A stretch of 64,000 bases of DNA from Halobacillus aidingensis (GCF_900104185.1 NZ_FNIZ01000004.1:62001-126000); one strand, 5' to 3'. Positions 9,346 through 20,115 are shown, counted from the stretch's first letter. Notes: generated by a model from the sequence alone, not told the origin. Translations and numbers: made by a program.

Positions 9346-9546
9346 TCATTCATCCATCTCCACTACTCTCGCTACTTTACTGCCACAGTTTTCGCATTTG
9401 CCATCCAACATAACACCCACAGGATGATCAACGATGATGAAGTCAGTGATTGTGACGATATCACTACAGTTTGTACAGTAGACATTGGCTATCAGTTGTT
9501 TTCTAAAATCCTTTGGTAACGACAACCACATTTTGTTCGCTTCCAC
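9346..9546 (-). CDS. small zinc-ribbon protein, paralogue of the 3543 gene
   Basis: 66 aa starting at GTG 9546 with GGGAG upstream. CTNC (24-27) and CENC (51-54) pairs; the central VTITDFIIVDHP is identical to its paralogue, with 50 of 66 residues shared overall. It lies 34 bp downstream of rlmCD, the likely ancestral place, since the other copy is near a broken rlmCD. Function unknown. Confidence 0.85.
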   Translation of the reverse strand: MEANKMWLSLPKDFRKQLIANVYCTNCSDIVTITDFIIVDHPVGVMLDGKCENCGSKVARVVEMDE

Positions 9547-9580
9547 TTCAAAAACTCCCTTAAGAAATACTACTGAGATT

Positions 9581-10963
9581 TTACTTTTCTTTCTTCTCCA
9601 GCCACGTCACACACTCTACATGACTCGTCTGCGGGAACATATCAACAGGCTGAACTTCCTTCGTCTCATACCCACCATCCTCTAGAATACGAAGATCACG
9701 AGCAAGTGTCGACGGATTACAGGATACATAAACAATCCTCTCCGGTTCCATATCCAGCATCGCCTTCAACAGCTCTTCGTCACAACCTTTACGCGGAGGA
9801 TCGACAACGATAACATCCGGACGCAGCCCCTGGTTGCGCCACCATGGCATAAGCTCTTCCGCTTGTCCGACATAGAATTCTGCGTTTTCCATCTTGTTCA
9901 GACGCGCATTCTTCTTCGCATCAGTGACGGCTTCGGGTACGATTTCTACGCCGTACACTTTCTTCGCTTTTTGAGCGAGGAACAAGGAAATGGTTCCAAT
10001 ACCGCAGTAAGCGTCAATGACGGTCTCCCCACCTCTTAAATCGGCATAGTCTAGCGCCTGGTCATAAAGTTTCTTCGTCTGGGTCGGGTTGACCTGGTAG
10101 AACGACTTCGGTGAAATCATGAATCGGATATCGCCGATCGTGTCATAAATGTACTCATCGCCCCAGATGATGTTCGTTTCTTTTCCAAGGATGACGTTCG
10201 TTTTCGCACTGTTGACGTTATGAACGATCGATTTCACGTTTGGAAAAGCATCACGGATCTCATCGATCATTTTGTCTTTGTGCGGAAGCTTTTTCGTTTT
10301 TGTGACGAGTACAATCATGATGTCCTTCGTATTCTGGCCGGTACGGACCATGATGTGTCTCAGTACACCGCGATGGGTCTGTTCATCATAGGCATCGATT
10401 CCGTGTTTGGATGCGATGCGGCGGACGGTTTCGACCATGCGATCGTTCATTTCGTCCTGGATCAGGCATGTGTCCATGTCGATGATGTTGTGGCTTCGTT
10501 TCTGATAGAAGCCTGTCATCAGTTCGCCGTCTTCTTTCTGCCCGACAGGAATCTGGACTTTGTTTCGGTAACGCCACGGGTCCTCCATACCGACTGTCGG
10601 GTGGACAGGGACATGCTCGAGATGTCCGATTTTCTTCATGTTGTCTTTCACTTGCTTCTGTTTCATATCGAGCTGCATTTGATAACTCATATGTTGAAGC
10701 TGACAGCCGCCGCACTGGTAGAAAACATCACATGGCGGCTCAACACGGTCTTCACTTGCTTCTGTCACTTTCACCAGCTTGCCAAAGCCGAAGTTCTTTT
10801 TCACTTTGACGACTTTGACTTCGGCCTTTTCACCAGGAAGGCCATGTGGTACGAAAAGTGGATAGCCATCGACTTTCCCTACCCCATTGCCTTCGTGGGT
10901 CAAATCTTCAAAGCTCAGTTCAATCGTCTCGTTTTTCTGTACCGGCGGTTTCGGTTTCGCCAT
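9581..10963 (-). CDS. rlmCD: 23S rRNA (uracil-C5)-methyltransferase RlmCD
   Basis: 460 aa, TrmA/RumA family, SAM-dependent C5 methylation of uridines in 23S rRNA (U747 and U1939 by the single Bacillus enzyme YefA). N-terminal TRAM RNA-binding domain (about 8-66); iron-sulphur cysteines in [14 protein letters not shown] (78-91); the SAM fold with [15 protein letters not shown]; the DPPRKGCD motif; catalytic cysteine in [13 protein letters not shown]. Start ATG with AAAGGACGG upstream. It follows dgkB as in B. subtilis. A truncated second copy lies at 4457-4890. Confidence 0.95.
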   Translation of the reverse strand: MAKPKPPVQKNETIELSFEDLTHEGNGVGKVDGYPLFVPHGLPGEKAEVKVVKVKKNFGFGKLVKVTEASEDRVEPPCDVFYQCGGCQLQHMSYQMQLDMKQKQVKDNMKKIGHLEHVPVHPTVGMEDPWRYRNKVQIPVGQKEDGELMTGFYQKRSHNIIDMDTCLIQDEMNDRMVETVRRIASKHGIDAYDEQTHRGVLRHIMVRTGQNTKDIMIVLVTKTKKLPHKDKMIDEIRDAFPNVKSIVHNVNSAKTNVILGKETNIIWGDEYIYDTIGDIRFMISPKSFYQVNPTQTKKLYDQALDYADLRGGETVIDAYCGIGTISLFLAQKAKKVYGVEIVPEAVTDAKKNARLNKMENAEFYVGQAEELMPWWRNQGLRPDVIVVDPPRKGCDEELLKAMLDMEPERIVYVSCNPSTLARDLRILEDGGYETKEVQPVDMFPQTSHVECVTWLEKKEK

Positions 10964-11032
10964 TGTTCATCCGTCCTTTATCGCATTCTTTATCTATATA
11001 CTCTACACGTAGTTTATCATATCATTTAGTGC

Positions 11033-11180
11033 GGAGTCGCCCTGGTAGCTGCGACAAGCATAAGAACAACGGAACTGAAAAGTGATCTCCCTTTTCAGAG
11101 CCGGTGTACTTATGACCTCGAGCAGCTGGGCGACGCAGCCGGATATCCATAAGTGTGAAGTCGCCCCGACGGGCTAGAGT
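11033..11180. repeat. intergenic inverted-repeat element
   Basis: A GC-richer stretch between dgkB and rlmCD with paired segments (AGTCGCC / GGCGAC, GCATAAG / CTTATG, CTGAAAAG / CTTTTCAG). The layout is that of dispersed Bacillaceae intergenic repeats; no open frame of note. Family assignment not possible by reading. Confidence 0.45.
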
Positions 11181-11195
11181 ACTGCCTACAAACAA

Positions 11196-11232
11196 AACAA
11201 AAGAACGCCACTGTCTCACACAGCAGCGCTCC
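11196..11232 (-). terminator. dgkB terminator
   Basis: On the minus strand AGCGCTGCTGT-GTGAG-ACAGTGGCGTT pairs over 11 bp (three wobbles) and is followed by CTTTTGTTTTG. Confidence 0.7.
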
Positions 11233-11235
11233 CCA

Positions 11236-12156
11236 TTATTCTTCTTCGTCAGCTTCTTCTTCTTTAAATATATCTTCTGGGACAAAAAAGTCCAGATGTC
11301 TGTATAAATTGACAAATTCCCCGGGCAATAATCCACCGAATTCCCCGTCAATATTCAACTGCATCTTTTCATCTGTCTTCACTTTCACACGGCTTGCGGT
11401 CGTGTGGAAGAATTTCGGATGATTCAAGTGGTTGCCCTGAATCGCTAGTGTCGCCAAGCGGACGAATTCTGCGATGTTCATTTTTTCAATGATCATCAGA
11501 TCAAAAAGCCCGTCATCCATTCGGGCGGATGGAGCCAGTTTTTCCAGGCCGCCGACAGAGTTGGTGTTACTGACGAGGAAAAGCATGATCTCGCCTTCAT
11601 ACCATTTGCCGTCATACTCCATCTCGACATAGGTTGGACGGATCGATGGCAGCATTTCAATGCCTTTTAAGTAGTAAGCGAGCTGACCAATCATCGTCTT
11701 CAGCTTACTCGGTACTTCATAAGAGATTTCAGTTATTTTACCGCCACCGGCGATGTTCATGAAATATTGGTCGTTGACACGGCCGATATCGAGCGGATGG
11801 CTGTAACCTTCCAGGATGATATCCACCGCTTTATGAATGTTTCTAGGCACGTGTAAGGCACGGGCAAAATCGTTCGTTGTCCCGACTGGAATGATGCCGA
11901 CTTTCGGTTTGTGTGGTTTTTCGGCAAGTCCGTTGATCACTTCATTGATGGTTCCGTCTCCCCCTGCAGCGACAACAAGATCGAATTCACGATCGACGGC
12001 GTATTCCGCTGCTTTGACGGCGTCACCAGCACATGTTGTGGCATGAGTGGAGGTTTCGTAACCGGACTGTTCGAACCGTTGCAGAATGTCCGGGAGAACC
12101 TTGCGTATGACTTCTCTTCCAGAGGTCGGGTTATATATAATTCGGGCACGTTTCAT
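11236..12156 (-). CDS. dgkB: diacylglycerol kinase DgkB
   Basis: 306 aa soluble lipid kinase that phosphorylates diacylglycerol to phosphatidic acid, recycling the by-product of lipoteichoic acid synthesis. The NAD-kinase-like fold is shown by IIYNPTSGRE (6-15), the AAGGDGTINEVINGL motif (about 63-77) and VGTTNDFARAL (about 91-101). The C-terminus is very acidic (FKEEEADEEE). The position between gatB and rlmCD is the same as B. subtilis yerQ/dgkB. Start ATG with AAAGGGGG upstream. Confidence 0.93.
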   Translation of the reverse strand: MKRARIIYNPTSGREVIRKVLPDILQRFEQSGYETSTHATTCAGDAVKAAEYAVDREFDLVVAAGGDGTINEVINGLAEKPHKPKVGIIPVGTTNDFARALHVPRNIHKAVDIILEGYSHPLDIGRVNDQYFMNIAGGGKITEISYEVPSKLKTMIGQLAYYLKGIEMLPSIRPTYVEMEYDGKWYEGEIMLFLVSNTNSVGGLEKLAPSARMDDGLFDLMIIEKMNIAEFVRLATLAIQGNHLNHPKFFHTTASRVKVKTDEKMQLNIDGEFGGLLPGEFVNLYRHLDFFVPEDIFKEEEADEEE

Positions 12157-12267
12157 CGTGTATGACCCCCTTTTCTATCCAAGCATGTTCCATTCTACAT
12201 CATAGCGCTTTTTCCTGGATTTGCAAACCATTTCTATAGTATATGATGGCAAGTCCTAAACCATACG

Positions 12268-12294
12268 AAAGCACGCACCAGCAAGTGCGTGCTT
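12268..12294 (-). terminator. gatB terminator
   Basis: AAGCACGCAC / GTGCGTGCTT, a perfect 10-bp stem with 6-nt loop, 18 bp after the gatB stop. The following tract (TCGTAT) is weak. Confidence 0.65.
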
Positions 12295-12311
12295 CCTTAT
12301 CATTCAAGCGC

Positions 12312-13742
12312 TTAGCGCTTTTCCATTTCTGCAAGGATGATCTTGTTAACCATCGGCGGGTTCGCTTGTCCTTTGGTTTCTTTCATCACCTGTCCGACAA
12401 GGAATCCAAGGGCTTTATCTTTTCCGTTCTTGAAGTCTTCGATGGACTGCGGGTTGTTGTCCATGATGCCGACGACGATTTCAGTCAGCTGGCCTTCGTC
12501 GGAAATCTGTACAAGTCCTTTATCCTTAACGATCTTCTCAGGATCGCCGCCTTTTTCTACAAGCTCTGTGAAGACTTTCTTCGCGATCTTGGAACTGATC
12601 GTTCCGTCTTCGATCAGCTGAATCATATTCGCAAGAGAAGCCGGCGTAAGCTCAAGTTCATGAAGTTCTTTATAGTGCTTGTTCATGTAAGCAGAAACTT
12701 CACCCATCAACCAGTTGGATGCCTGCTTGATGTCCGCTCCTTCGGCAATTGTATCTTCGAAGAAATCGGAGAGCTCTTTGTTGTTTGTCAGAACCATTGC
12801 ATCATATTCTGGAAGTTTCAGTTCTTCGATGTAACGCTTCTTACGAGCATCTGGAAGCTCAGGAATTTCGGCACGGATGCGTTCTTTCCAAGCTTCATCG
12901 ATGTGTAGTGGTACTAGATCCGGCTCTGGGAAGTAACGATAGTCGTCAGAACCTTCTTTGACACGCATCAGAATCGTTTCTTTCGTCTGCTCATCGTAAC
13001 GGCGTGTCTCCTGAAGGATTTCTCCACCGGAAAGCAATTCTTTCTGCTGACGCTTCTCTTCAAATTCCAGTCCTTTTTGTACAAAGGAGAAGGAGTTCAA
13101 GTTCTTAAGCTCTGTCTTCGTACCGAACTCTTCCTGACCGATCGGGCGGATAGAAAGGTTGGCGTCACATCTTAGTGAACCTTCTTCCATTTTACAGTCG
13201 GAAACGCCAGTGTACTGGATGATGTTCTTCAATGCTTCCAAGTACGCGTACGCTTCTTTCGGTGAACGGATGTCCGGCTCAGATACGATCTCAACGAGCG
13301 GAGTACCTTGACGGTTGTAGTCGACAAGGGAGTAGCCGTCATCACTGTGTGTCAGTTTACCAGCATCTTCTTCCATGTGAAGACGCGTAATACCGATACG
13401 CTTTTTCTTGCCATCGACTTCGATATCGATGTAACCATTCTCACCGATCGGCTTGTCAAACTGGGAGATTTGATAAGCTTTCGGGTTGTCCGGATAGAAG
13501 TAGTTTTTACGGTCGAACTTCGTGTCTGTCGCGATGTCACAGTTCAATGCCATGGATGCTTTCATCGCAAAGTTGACGGCTTCTTCGTTCAACACCGGCA
13601 GAACTCCTGGGTACCCAAGATCGATCGGGTTTACGTTCGTATTTGGATCATCTCCGAACATGTTCGGAGACGGGCTGAAGATTTTCGAGTCTGTTTTCAA
13701 TTCTACGTGGACTTCAAGTCCGATAATCGTTTCAAAGTTCAT
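12312..13742 (-). CDS. gatB: Asp/Glu-tRNA amidotransferase subunit GatB
   Basis: 476 aa. With GatA and GatC converts misacylated Glu-tRNA(Gln) (and Asp-tRNA(Asn)) to the amidated form; GatB carries the kinase and tRNA-binding parts. The conserved N-terminus [19 protein letters not shown] and [15 protein letters not shown] are present, followed by the GatB cradle and the C-terminal helical YqeY-type tail ending ILAEMEKR. Its ATG overlaps the gatA stop by one base (TAATG), so translation is coupled. Length is normal. Confidence 0.97.
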   Translation of the reverse strand: MNFETIIGLEVHVELKTDSKIFSPSPNMFGDDPNTNVNPIDLGYPGVLPVLNEEAVNFAMKASMALNCDIATDTKFDRKNYFYPDNPKAYQISQFDKPIGENGYIDIEVDGKKKRIGITRLHMEEDAGKLTHSDDGYSLVDYNRQGTPLVEIVSEPDIRSPKEAYAYLEALKNIIQYTGVSDCKMEEGSLRCDANLSIRPIGQEEFGTKTELKNLNSFSFVQKGLEFEEKRQQKELLSGGEILQETRRYDEQTKETILMRVKEGSDDYRYFPEPDLVPLHIDEAWKERIRAEIPELPDARKKRYIEELKLPEYDAMVLTNNKELSDFFEDTIAEGADIKQASNWLMGEVSAYMNKHYKELHELELTPASLANMIQLIEDGTISSKIAKKVFTELVEKGGDPEKIVKDKGLVQISDEGQLTEIVVGIMDNNPQSIEDFKNGKDKALGFLVGQVMKETKGQANPPMVNKIILAEMEKR

Positions 13743-15211
13743 TAGCGCGCACCTCCAAGGGACGGGCGTTGTTTATGATAATCAGTCGCCTGTTCGAAGG
13801 CATGAGCGGCACGGTAAACGGTACCTTCATCGAAGTGTTTTCCGATGATCTGAAGGCCGATCGGAAGACCGTCTCCAGAGAAACCGCATGGGATAGAGAT
13901 TCCTGGTACGCCTGCAAGGTTAACCGGAATCGTCAAAATATCGTTTGCGTACATCGTCATTGGATCATCGACTTTGTCCCCTACTTTGAAGGCAGGTGTC
14001 GGTGTTGTCGGCCCGATGATGACATCGTAGTCTTCGAATACTTTTTCAAAATCGTTCTTGATCAATGTACGAACTTGCTGGGCTTTCTTGTAGTACGCAT
14101 CGTAGTACCCGGAGCTTAGTGCAAAGGTTCCAAGCATGATCCGGCGCTTCACTTCGTCACCGAAACCTTCGGCGCGGGAACGCATGAACATATCAAGCAT
14201 GTTTTTCGCATCTTCCGCACGCTTACCGTAACGGACACCGTCGAAACGGGCCAGGTTCGCAGATGCTTCAGAGGACGAAATCAGGTAGTACGTGGATAGC
14301 GCGTACTTGGAGTGAGGAAGAGAAACTTCTTCCCAAGTCGCACCCATTTTTTCGTATTCTTTAAGAGCAGCTTTGACTGCTTCTTTTACTTCTTCAGAAA
14401 CCCCTTCAGAAAGGTACTCTTTCGGCACACCGATCTTCATGCCTTTCACATCACCAGTCAGAGACTCGGTGTATTTCGGCACTTCGACGTTCGCAGAAGT
14501 AGAGTCCATCTTGTCATGACCAGCGATCGTTTCAAGCAAGAACGCGTTGTCCTCGACGCTGCGAGTGATCGGTCCGATCTGATCAAGAGAAGAGGCAAAT
14601 GCGATCAATCCGAAACGGGAAACACGACCGTATGTCGGTTTCAATCCGACCACACCACAATAAGCAGCTGGCTGACGGATAGAACCACCTGTATCAGAAC
14701 CGAGGGAGTAAGGAACTTCTCCTGCGGCTACAGCTGCTGCAGAACCACCACTGGATCCGCCTGGAACGTAATCGGTATTCCAAGGGTTACGAGCCGCTGC
14801 ATAGCTTGAGTTTTCGTTGGAAGAACCCATCGCGAATTCATCCATGTTCAATTTTCCGATGGTAACGGACTTGGCGTCATTCAGTTTGTTGACAACCGTC
14901 GCGTCGTACAAAGGATCATCGAGGTTAGACAGAATCTGGCTTCCTGCTGTCGTACGCAGTCCTTTTGTTACGATGTTGTCTTTCACACCAATTGGTAGAC
15001 CAAAGAGCTTCGCATCGTCGTTGCCGCGCTCCTGATCAAGTTCTGCCGCCTGCTTTTTCGCTGCTTCTTTGTTCAAAGTAATGAACGCCTGAACTTCTTC
15101 GTCCACTTCTTCAATTCGATTATAAGATTCCTCCACTAAGTCCGTGACAGAAATCTCTTTGTTATGTAGCTTCTCTTGAAGCTCACGTAATGTATAGTCA
15201 AATAAAGACAT
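13742..15211 (-). CDS. gatA: Asp/Glu-tRNA amidotransferase subunit GatA
   Basis: 489 aa amidase-signature enzyme that releases ammonia from glutamine for GatB. The Lys-cisSer-Ser triad is recognisable: the lysine in [10 protein letters not shown], serines in [15 protein letters not shown] and [15 protein letters not shown]. Full length. Follows gatC by 12 bp and overlaps gatB by one base. Confidence 0.97.
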   Translation of the reverse strand: MSLFDYTLRELQEKLHNKEISVTDLVEESYNRIEEVDEEVQAFITLNKEAAKKQAAELDQERGNDDAKLFGLPIGVKDNIVTKGLRTTAGSQILSNLDDPLYDATVVNKLNDAKSVTIGKLNMDEFAMGSSNENSSYAAARNPWNTDYVPGGSSGGSAAAVAAGEVPYSLGSDTGGSIRQPAAYCGVVGLKPTYGRVSRFGLIAFASSLDQIGPITRSVEDNAFLLETIAGHDKMDSTSANVEVPKYTESLTGDVKGMKIGVPKEYLSEGVSEEVKEAVKAALKEYEKMGATWEEVSLPHSKYALSTYYLISSSEASANLARFDGVRYGKRAEDAKNMLDMFMRSRAEGFGDEVKRRIMLGTFALSSGYYDAYYKKAQQVRTLIKNDFEKVFEDYDVIIGPTTPTPAFKVGDKVDDPMTMYANDILTIPVNLAGVPGISIPCGFSGDGLPIGLQIIGKHFDEGTVYRAAHAFEQATDYHKQRPSLGGAR

Positions 15212-15223
15212 CGTCGAACCTCC

Positions 15224-15514
15224 TTATTCCAATACGGATGGCACTTTGAACTGTCCATCCTGCTTGTCTGGTGCATTTTTCAGTGCATCATCCTGAGAAA
15301 TCCATTTCTTCGGCTCGTCCTTACGCATGACGTTCTTCAAATCAAGAACGTGGGTCGTAGGCTCGACGCCTGTTGTATCTAGTTCATTCAACTGTTCAGC
15401 ATACGTGATGATGTCATCAAGCTGCTTTGTGAATGTCGTTGCTTCTTCTTCCGTGATCGCAAGGCGCGCGAGATTCGCGACGTGCTTCACTTCCTCTTTG
15501 CTAATTCTGGACAT
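15224..15514 (-). CDS. gatC: Asp/Glu-tRNA amidotransferase subunit GatC
   Basis: 96 aa small subunit that stabilises the GatA-GatB complex. Begins [20 protein letters not shown] and carries the conserved [13 protein letters not shown] segment; ends with the KVPSVLE tail that inserts between the partners. First gene of gatCAB; ATG preceded by GGAGGTCG and a promoter at 15550-15579. Confidence 0.96.
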   Translation of the reverse strand: MSRISKEEVKHVANLARLAITEEEATTFTKQLDDIITYAEQLNELDTTGVEPTTHVLDLKNVMRKDEPKKWISQDDALKNAPDKQDGQFKVPSVLE

Positions 15515-15549
15515 AATGCGACCTCCATTTCGATCTCACATAATATATG

Positions 15550-15579
15550 ATCATACCAAATATCAGAATCCATTTTCAA
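15550..15579 (-). promoter_or_regulatory. gatCAB promoter
   Basis: Minus strand TTGAAA (15579-15574), 18-nt spacer, TATGAT (15555-15550), 35 bp before the gatC ATG. Confidence 0.7.
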
Positions 15580-15965
15580 CGTACGGATACACCTTTCTTA
15601 TCTTAACACATCAAAAGGACGCTGTCTTACCGTGAAAGCTCCCTTATTTGGAAGGGTTAGTTTCTAGACTTTAGTAAGTGGATTTGGTGGGTTGGGAAAG
15701 AGGGATTCCCGAAACTCGCTGTATGATTGGATAGCTTCCTGACTGGAAGAACTGTGAATGTAGCGTTTACTGAAGTGTAATTCTTCGGATTCAATAAAAC
15801 GCTGATTAGCCACATAACGATTTAGAAAAAGTCATCTAAAATAGATTGATTAAGAAAAAGCTAGGCGAAACCCGGCAGGAAAGCGAGCCTAGCTCCACAA
15901 CACTGACCCTATAAACGACTACAACTATATTTCCACCATTGCCTTTTATCCCCTTATTAAAAGAA
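15580..15965. other. gene-free stretch between putP and gatC
   Basis: No coding region supported. AGCTAGGC (15859-15866) and GCCTAGCT (15889-15896) are inverted around a purine-rich centre, in the style of dispersed Bacillaceae intergenic repeats. Otherwise nothing recognised. Confidence 0.4.
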
Positions 15966-15994
15966 AAAATTCCCGGCCATAAGACCGGGAATTT
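15966..15994 (-). terminator. putP terminator
   Basis: AAAATTCCCGG / CCGGGAATTTT stem with an 8-nt loop and T run on the minus strand, 22 bp after the symporter stop. Confidence 0.88.
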
Positions 15995-16015
15995 TGTAGT
16001 GAAGAACTTAACTTT

Positions 16016-17527
16016 TTACATTTTCGTAACTTTATCAAATTCTTCAGCAATATCTTTCGGTGGTTGACCAGCAAGGCTGACAAGAATAGCGACAAGTCCA
16101 CCAAGGATGAAACCAGGTACGATTTCATAAAGGTCGAAGATTCCGCCACTCAAGAAGTCCGCCCATACAACAACGGTAACCGCACCGACGATGATTCCGG
16201 CAAGCGCACCATTACGTGTAATGCCTTTCCAGAATAGGGACAAGATGATAACGGGACCGAATGCGGCACCGAAACCTGCCCAAGCGTAAGATACAAGACC
16301 AAGAACGGTACTGTCCGGGTTACCTGCAAGAAGCACGGCGATCAAGGCGATACCGGCTACGGCAGCACGACCAACCCATACCAATTCTTTTTCAGTAGCA
16401 TTCTGGCGGAACAGTGCTTTGTAGAAGTCCTCTGCAAGTGCAGAAGAAGATACAAGCAACTGAGAGTCAATGGTACTCATAATGGCAGATAGGATCGCTG
16501 CTAGTAAGATACCTGCAATGACTGGGTGGAACAGGATTTGGGAGAACGTGATGAAAATCTTCTCCGAGTCGACAAGCATTTGGATGCCGCCTTCTGTCAT
16601 CACTTCTGCATTAAATGTAGAAAGATCCGCTACATCCGCAGTGTTGATGTACGCAAGTCCGAATAGACCTGTGAAGATCGCACCGTAAAGACCTAGAACC
16701 ATCCAGCCGATACCGATCAAGCGTGCTTTCGGAACGTCCTTAGGAGAACGTAGGGCCATAAAACGTACAAGGATGTGCGGCTGACCGAAGTAACCAAGTC
16801 CCCAAGCAAGGGAAGATAGAATCGCAAGGGCACCGACACCTTGAACCATGTTCAAGTGAGATGGATCGATTTGGGCTACTGCGTCTGTTGCAGCATTCCA
16901 ACCACCAAGTTCAGTAATCGCAACAATTGGTACAGCGATCAATGCAAAGAACATCAAGATACCTTGAACAAAGTCTGTCCAACTTACGGCTAGGAATCCA
17001 CCTAAGAAAGTGTAAGATATAGTAACAATTGCACCTAACCATAGAGCTTGTGTATAACTCAATGCAAAGGAAGCTTCAAACAGCTTCGCACCGGCAACCA
17101 TACCGGAAGATGTATAGAAGGTGAAGAATAAAAGAATGACAGCTGCAGAAATGACACGTAACACGTGGGAGTGATCACGGAAGCGGTTCTCAAGATAGTC
17201 TGGAACAGTAATCGAGTCATTTGCAATCTCCGTGAATACACGAAGTCGGCGTGCGACGAACTGCCAGTTTAAGTATGCACCAATAGCGAGACCGACACCG
17301 ATCCAAGCTGCGGACAATCCTCCAGCATAAATCGCGCCAGGCAAACCTAGTAGCAACCAACCACTCATGTCGGATGCACCGGCAGATAGTGCGGCAACTC
17401 CTGGACCTAAACGACGACCACCTAAGACATAGTCAGATAAATCACTTGTTAGACGATATGCAGCAAAACCGATTCCCAGCATACCGATTAAATAGACAAT
17501 AAACGTTATTAACGTAGCAGTACTCAT
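16016..17527 (-). CDS. putP: sodium/proline symporter (PutP/OpuE type)
   Basis: 503 aa, solute:sodium symporter family with about 13 membrane helices. SDYVLGGRRLGPGVAALSAG and ASDMSGWLLLGLPG near the N-terminus are the PutP sodium/proline-site region; LGYFGQPHILVRFMALRS follows in the middle. In B. subtilis the gene at this chromosomal position is opuE, which imports proline for osmoprotection; here the neighbour pruA also suggests use as nutrient, so the physiological role is open. A 41-aa companion gene is 6 bp upstream in the same transcript. Confidence 0.93.
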   Translation of the reverse strand: MSTATLITFIVYLIGMLGIGFAAYRLTSDLSDYVLGGRRLGPGVAALSAGASDMSGWLLLGLPGAIYAGGLSAAWIGVGLAIGAYLNWQFVARRLRVFTEIANDSITVPDYLENRFRDHSHVLRVISAAVILLFFTFYTSSGMVAGAKLFEASFALSYTQALWLGAIVTISYTFLGGFLAVSWTDFVQGILMFFALIAVPIVAITELGGWNAATDAVAQIDPSHLNMVQGVGALAILSSLAWGLGYFGQPHILVRFMALRSPKDVPKARLIGIGWMVLGLYGAIFTGLFGLAYINTADVADLSTFNAEVMTEGGIQMLVDSEKIFITFSQILFHPVIAGILLAAILSAIMSTIDSQLLVSSSALAEDFYKALFRQNATEKELVWVGRAAVAGIALIAVLLAGNPDSTVLGLVSYAWAGFGAAFGPVIILSLFWKGITRNGALAGIIVGAVTVVVWADFLSGGIFDLYEIVPGFILGGLVAILVSLAGQPPKDIAEEFDKVTKM

Positions 17528-17533
17528 GTTTTG

Positions 17534-17659
17534 TTATTCGCTCCTCTCAGTGAATAGTGTAATGATAGATAGAATAATTAAAATTGGCATTGGTACAAAT
17601 AACCAGAACCATGTTGCTCCAGCGATGGTTGCTGATGTTGCAGTAGCGAGTTCAAACAC
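17534..17659 (-). CDS. symporter small accessory protein
   Basis: 41-codon frame, GTG at 17659 with GGGAGGTGG five bases upstream, stop 6 bp before the symporter ATG. It has an N-terminal stretch FELATATSATIAGATW and one membrane helix (FWLFVPMPILIILSIITLF), ending TERSE. It matches the tiny single-helix accessory proteins encoded just upstream of SSS symporters in many Bacillaceae. Presumably translated with and bound to the transporter; this is inferred. Confidence 0.8.
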   Translation of the reverse strand: MFELATATSATIAGATWFWLFVPMPILIILSIITLFTERSE

Positions 17660-17764
17660 ATTTCCACCTCCCAAATGTTGGTTTATACAATCCTATGCAA
17701 ATCGTACCGACGCATGGTTCTTAAGTCGTATTGACTTAAAAAAACCAAACACAGGTACAACTAT

Positions 17765-17793
17765 ATCATATAACTTTTGTAAGAACATTGCAA
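17765..17793 (-). promoter_or_regulatory. promoter of the symporter operon
   Basis: Minus strand TTGCAA (17793-17788), 17-nt spacer, TATGAT (17770-17765). Leader of about 100 nt before the small accessory gene. In B. subtilis opuE has an extra SigB promoter; I did not find one here. Confidence 0.7.
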
Positions 17794-17970
17794 AAATTGT
17801 GTTAATGGGTCGTAATTGTATTTTTATTCGTTAATTCAGTATAAAAATACACATATGTGACATTTTTATGATATTCATTCACAAAATTTATTTTTAAAAA
17901 TTTTAGAGCCCATAAAAAAATGGGGAAATGTTCCCTTTTCCCGACAGCGTTAGTATGTTCCATTTTTCAT

Positions 17971-18012
17971 AAAAAAATCCCTTTCCACATACATGTGGAT
18001 GAGGGATTTTTT
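17971..18012 (-). terminator. pruA terminator
   Basis: AAAAAATCCCT ... AGGGATTTTTT with an inner CCACA/TGTGG stem and T run on the minus strand, directly after the pruA stop. Confidence 0.88.
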
Positions 18013-18022
18013 GGTCGTTCTA

Positions 18023-19573
18023 TTACAACATTTCAGATGTTGTTTTGCCTTGCATATGATGAATAAGATAATCAGGTCCACCGGCCTTCGAATCGGTTCC
18101 GGACATATTGAATCCACCGAACGGATGATAGCCTACAATGGCTGCTGTACATCCACGGTTGAAGTACAGGTTACCGACATGGAAATCTTCGCGTGCTTTT
18201 TCAATATGCTCGCGATTGTTGGAAATGACTGCCCCAGTCAAGCCATATTCGGTATTGTTAGCGAATTCGATCGCTTCATCGAATGATTTCGCCTTCGTGA
18301 AGCCTACAACTGGACCGAAGATCTCCTCCTGCATAAGGCGGGCTTCCGGATCAAGGTCAGCAAAAACCGTCGGTGCGACGAACCAGCCTTTACTGTCGTC
18401 TCCTTTTCCGCCTGTCATCAGTCTTCCTTCTTCCTTACCGATTTCGATATAACTCATGATCTTATCATAAGCGCCCTGATCGATGACCGGCCCCATATAG
18501 TTGCTGTTATCGGTTGGATCGCCATAGTTCACTTGTTCCTTCGTCTTCTGAACGACTCGATCCAGCAGCTCATCATACACACCTTCATGAGCAATGACAC
18601 GGGAACATGCGGAGCATTTTTGTCCGGAAAAACCGAAGGCCGAATACGTAATCGCATCAGCAGCAAGCTCGAGGTCAGAATCGCTGTCGACGACGATCGT
18701 ATCCTTTCCGCCCATCTCTATGATGGTACGCTTCAACCACTTTTGACCATCGTGGACTTTTGCGGCACGTTCGAACAAACGGGTACCGACTTCACGAGAG
18801 CCTGTAAAGCTGATAAAACGCGTCCGAGGGTGATCGACAAGATAGTCGCCGACTTCTTTTCCGCTTCCCGGGATATAGTTGATGACCCCTTTCGGCAGTC
18901 CTGCTTCTTCTAACACTTCCATCATTTTGTAAGCGATGATCGGAGTTGCACTCGCCGGCTTCAGAAGAACCGTATTGCCGGATACCATAGCGGCAACCGT
19001 CGTTCCGCACATGATGGCAAAAAGGAAGTTCCATGGGGAAATGACAACCCCTACCCCAAGCGGAATGTAATGAAACCGGTTATTTTCTATCGGACGGGAA
19101 TTGATTTCCACGCCTTTATCAATTTCAAGCATTTGTCGCCCATAATACTCCATGAAGTCGATCGCTTCTGCTGTATCCGCATCTGCCTCTTTCCATGGTT
19201 TCCCGCCTTCTTTCACGAGGTGTGCCGTGAACTCATGCTTACGACGACGAACGATTGCCGCAGCGCGGAAAAGGATATCTGCACGGAACTTCGCTTTCGT
19301 CTTTCTCCACCAGTCAAACGTCTCGTCTGCCACCTGGTGAGCTTTCTCAGCCAAGTCCTGATTCGCCTTCGACACATAGCCGATGACTTCCTTCTTGTTG
19401 GCCGGATTGACGACCTCGATCTTGTCATCCGTCATGATCCGCTCCCCGCCGATGATCAGAGGGTACTCTTTTCCAAGGTCCGCTTCTACCTGCTTGATTG
19501 CCGCCTGCAGAGCTTTCCGATTTTCTTCCACTGTGAAATCAGTAAATGGTTCGTGTTTGTAAGGGACTACCAT
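18023..19573 (-). CDS. pruA: 1-pyrroline-5-carboxylate dehydrogenase
   Basis: 516 aa NAD-dependent aldehyde dehydrogenase oxidising P5C/glutamate semialdehyde to glutamate, the second step of proline and the last of arginine breakdown (RocA/PutC type). The frame opens at 19651, but ATG 19573 is chosen because AAGGAGG precedes it and [13 protein letters not shown] is the usual N-terminus. [12 protein letters not shown] contains the general base; the catalytic cysteine is in [15 protein letters not shown]. Promoter and a CcpA cre site lie upstream. No proline dehydrogenase gene is nearby, so the first step must be encoded elsewhere. Confidence 0.95.
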   Translation of the reverse strand: MVVPYKHEPFTDFTVEENRKALQAAIKQVEADLGKEYPLIIGGERIMTDDKIEVVNPANKKEVIGYVSKANQDLAEKAHQVADETFDWWRKTKAKFRADILFRAAAIVRRRKHEFTAHLVKEGGKPWKEADADTAEAIDFMEYYGRQMLEIDKGVEINSRPIENNRFHYIPLGVGVVISPWNFLFAIMCGTTVAAMVSGNTVLLKPASATPIIAYKMMEVLEEAGLPKGVINYIPGSGKEVGDYLVDHPRTRFISFTGSREVGTRLFERAAKVHDGQKWLKRTIIEMGGKDTIVVDSDSDLELAADAITYSAFGFSGQKCSACSRVIAHEGVYDELLDRVVQKTKEQVNYGDPTDNSNYMGPVIDQGAYDKIMSYIEIGKEEGRLMTGGKGDDSKGWFVAPTVFADLDPEARLMQEEIFGPVVGFTKAKSFDEAIEFANNTEYGLTGAVISNNREHIEKAREDFHVGNLYFNRGCTAAIVGYHPFGGFNMSGTDSKAGGPDYLIHHMQGKTTSEML

Positions 19574-19636
19574 AAAAAAACCGCCTCCTTGAAAAGTAAA
19601 ATGGGTGACGCTATGTAATAGTTTGAAAATTACCAC

Positions 19637-19651
19637 ATTAAGCGTTTCCAT
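19637..19651 (-). promoter_or_regulatory. CcpA cre site at the pruA promoter
   Basis: ATGGAAACGCTTAAT on the minus strand agrees with the cre consensus WTGNAARCGNWWWCW at 14 of 15 positions. It begins just downstream of the -10 box, covering the expected start of transcription, a position typical for repression. Confidence 0.78.
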
Positions 19652-19655
19652 AACT

Positions 19656-19684
19656 ATTCTATCGTAACGGTGAATCTAGTTCAA
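19656..19684 (-). promoter_or_regulatory. pruA promoter
   Basis: Minus strand TTGAAC (19684-19679), 17-nt spacer, TAGAAT (19661-19656). Confidence 0.7.
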
Positions 19685-19887
19685 TCGATTGAGACTGATT
19701 TCATCGGAAATATCCGCCTGTGCACAACTGTGGCCAAACATTTTCTAATATAATCGGATTTGCTCGATATTTTTCTACTTTTGTCGAATTTCAATCATTC
19801 CACGAACCACTTCTCTTATAAGAAAGCTTCCGATTGTGGAAGACTCAGTTTCGATATGTTTTCGGGATTCGTTTGCCATAATGGGAG

Positions 19888-19985
19888 TCAGGGGTGCCTG
19901 GGAAGCTACTCGTCTAGCTCCATCGCCCACGGGAGTCTCGCAGCTTCCCAACCAACCCATTCGATATAAGGGAGAAACGACCCCC
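19888..19985. repeat. intergenic inverted-repeat element
   Basis: Contains GGGAAGCT (19908-19915) opposite AGCTTCCC (19941-19948) and a GGGAGTCTCGC segment of the type seen in dispersed Bacillaceae repeats. No gene in 19685-20115 is supported. Confidence 0.45.
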
Positions 19986-20115
19986 TGTAGCAAGTTGGAT
20001 TGCCTGCCACTATCCAACTGTTAGAAATATAAAGCGCTTTGTATCAAGCTTTTACGTTCTGTGGAGAGGTTTATATGATCCACTTTCCTCGATCATACAA
20101 GCTGATTTCTTAGAA

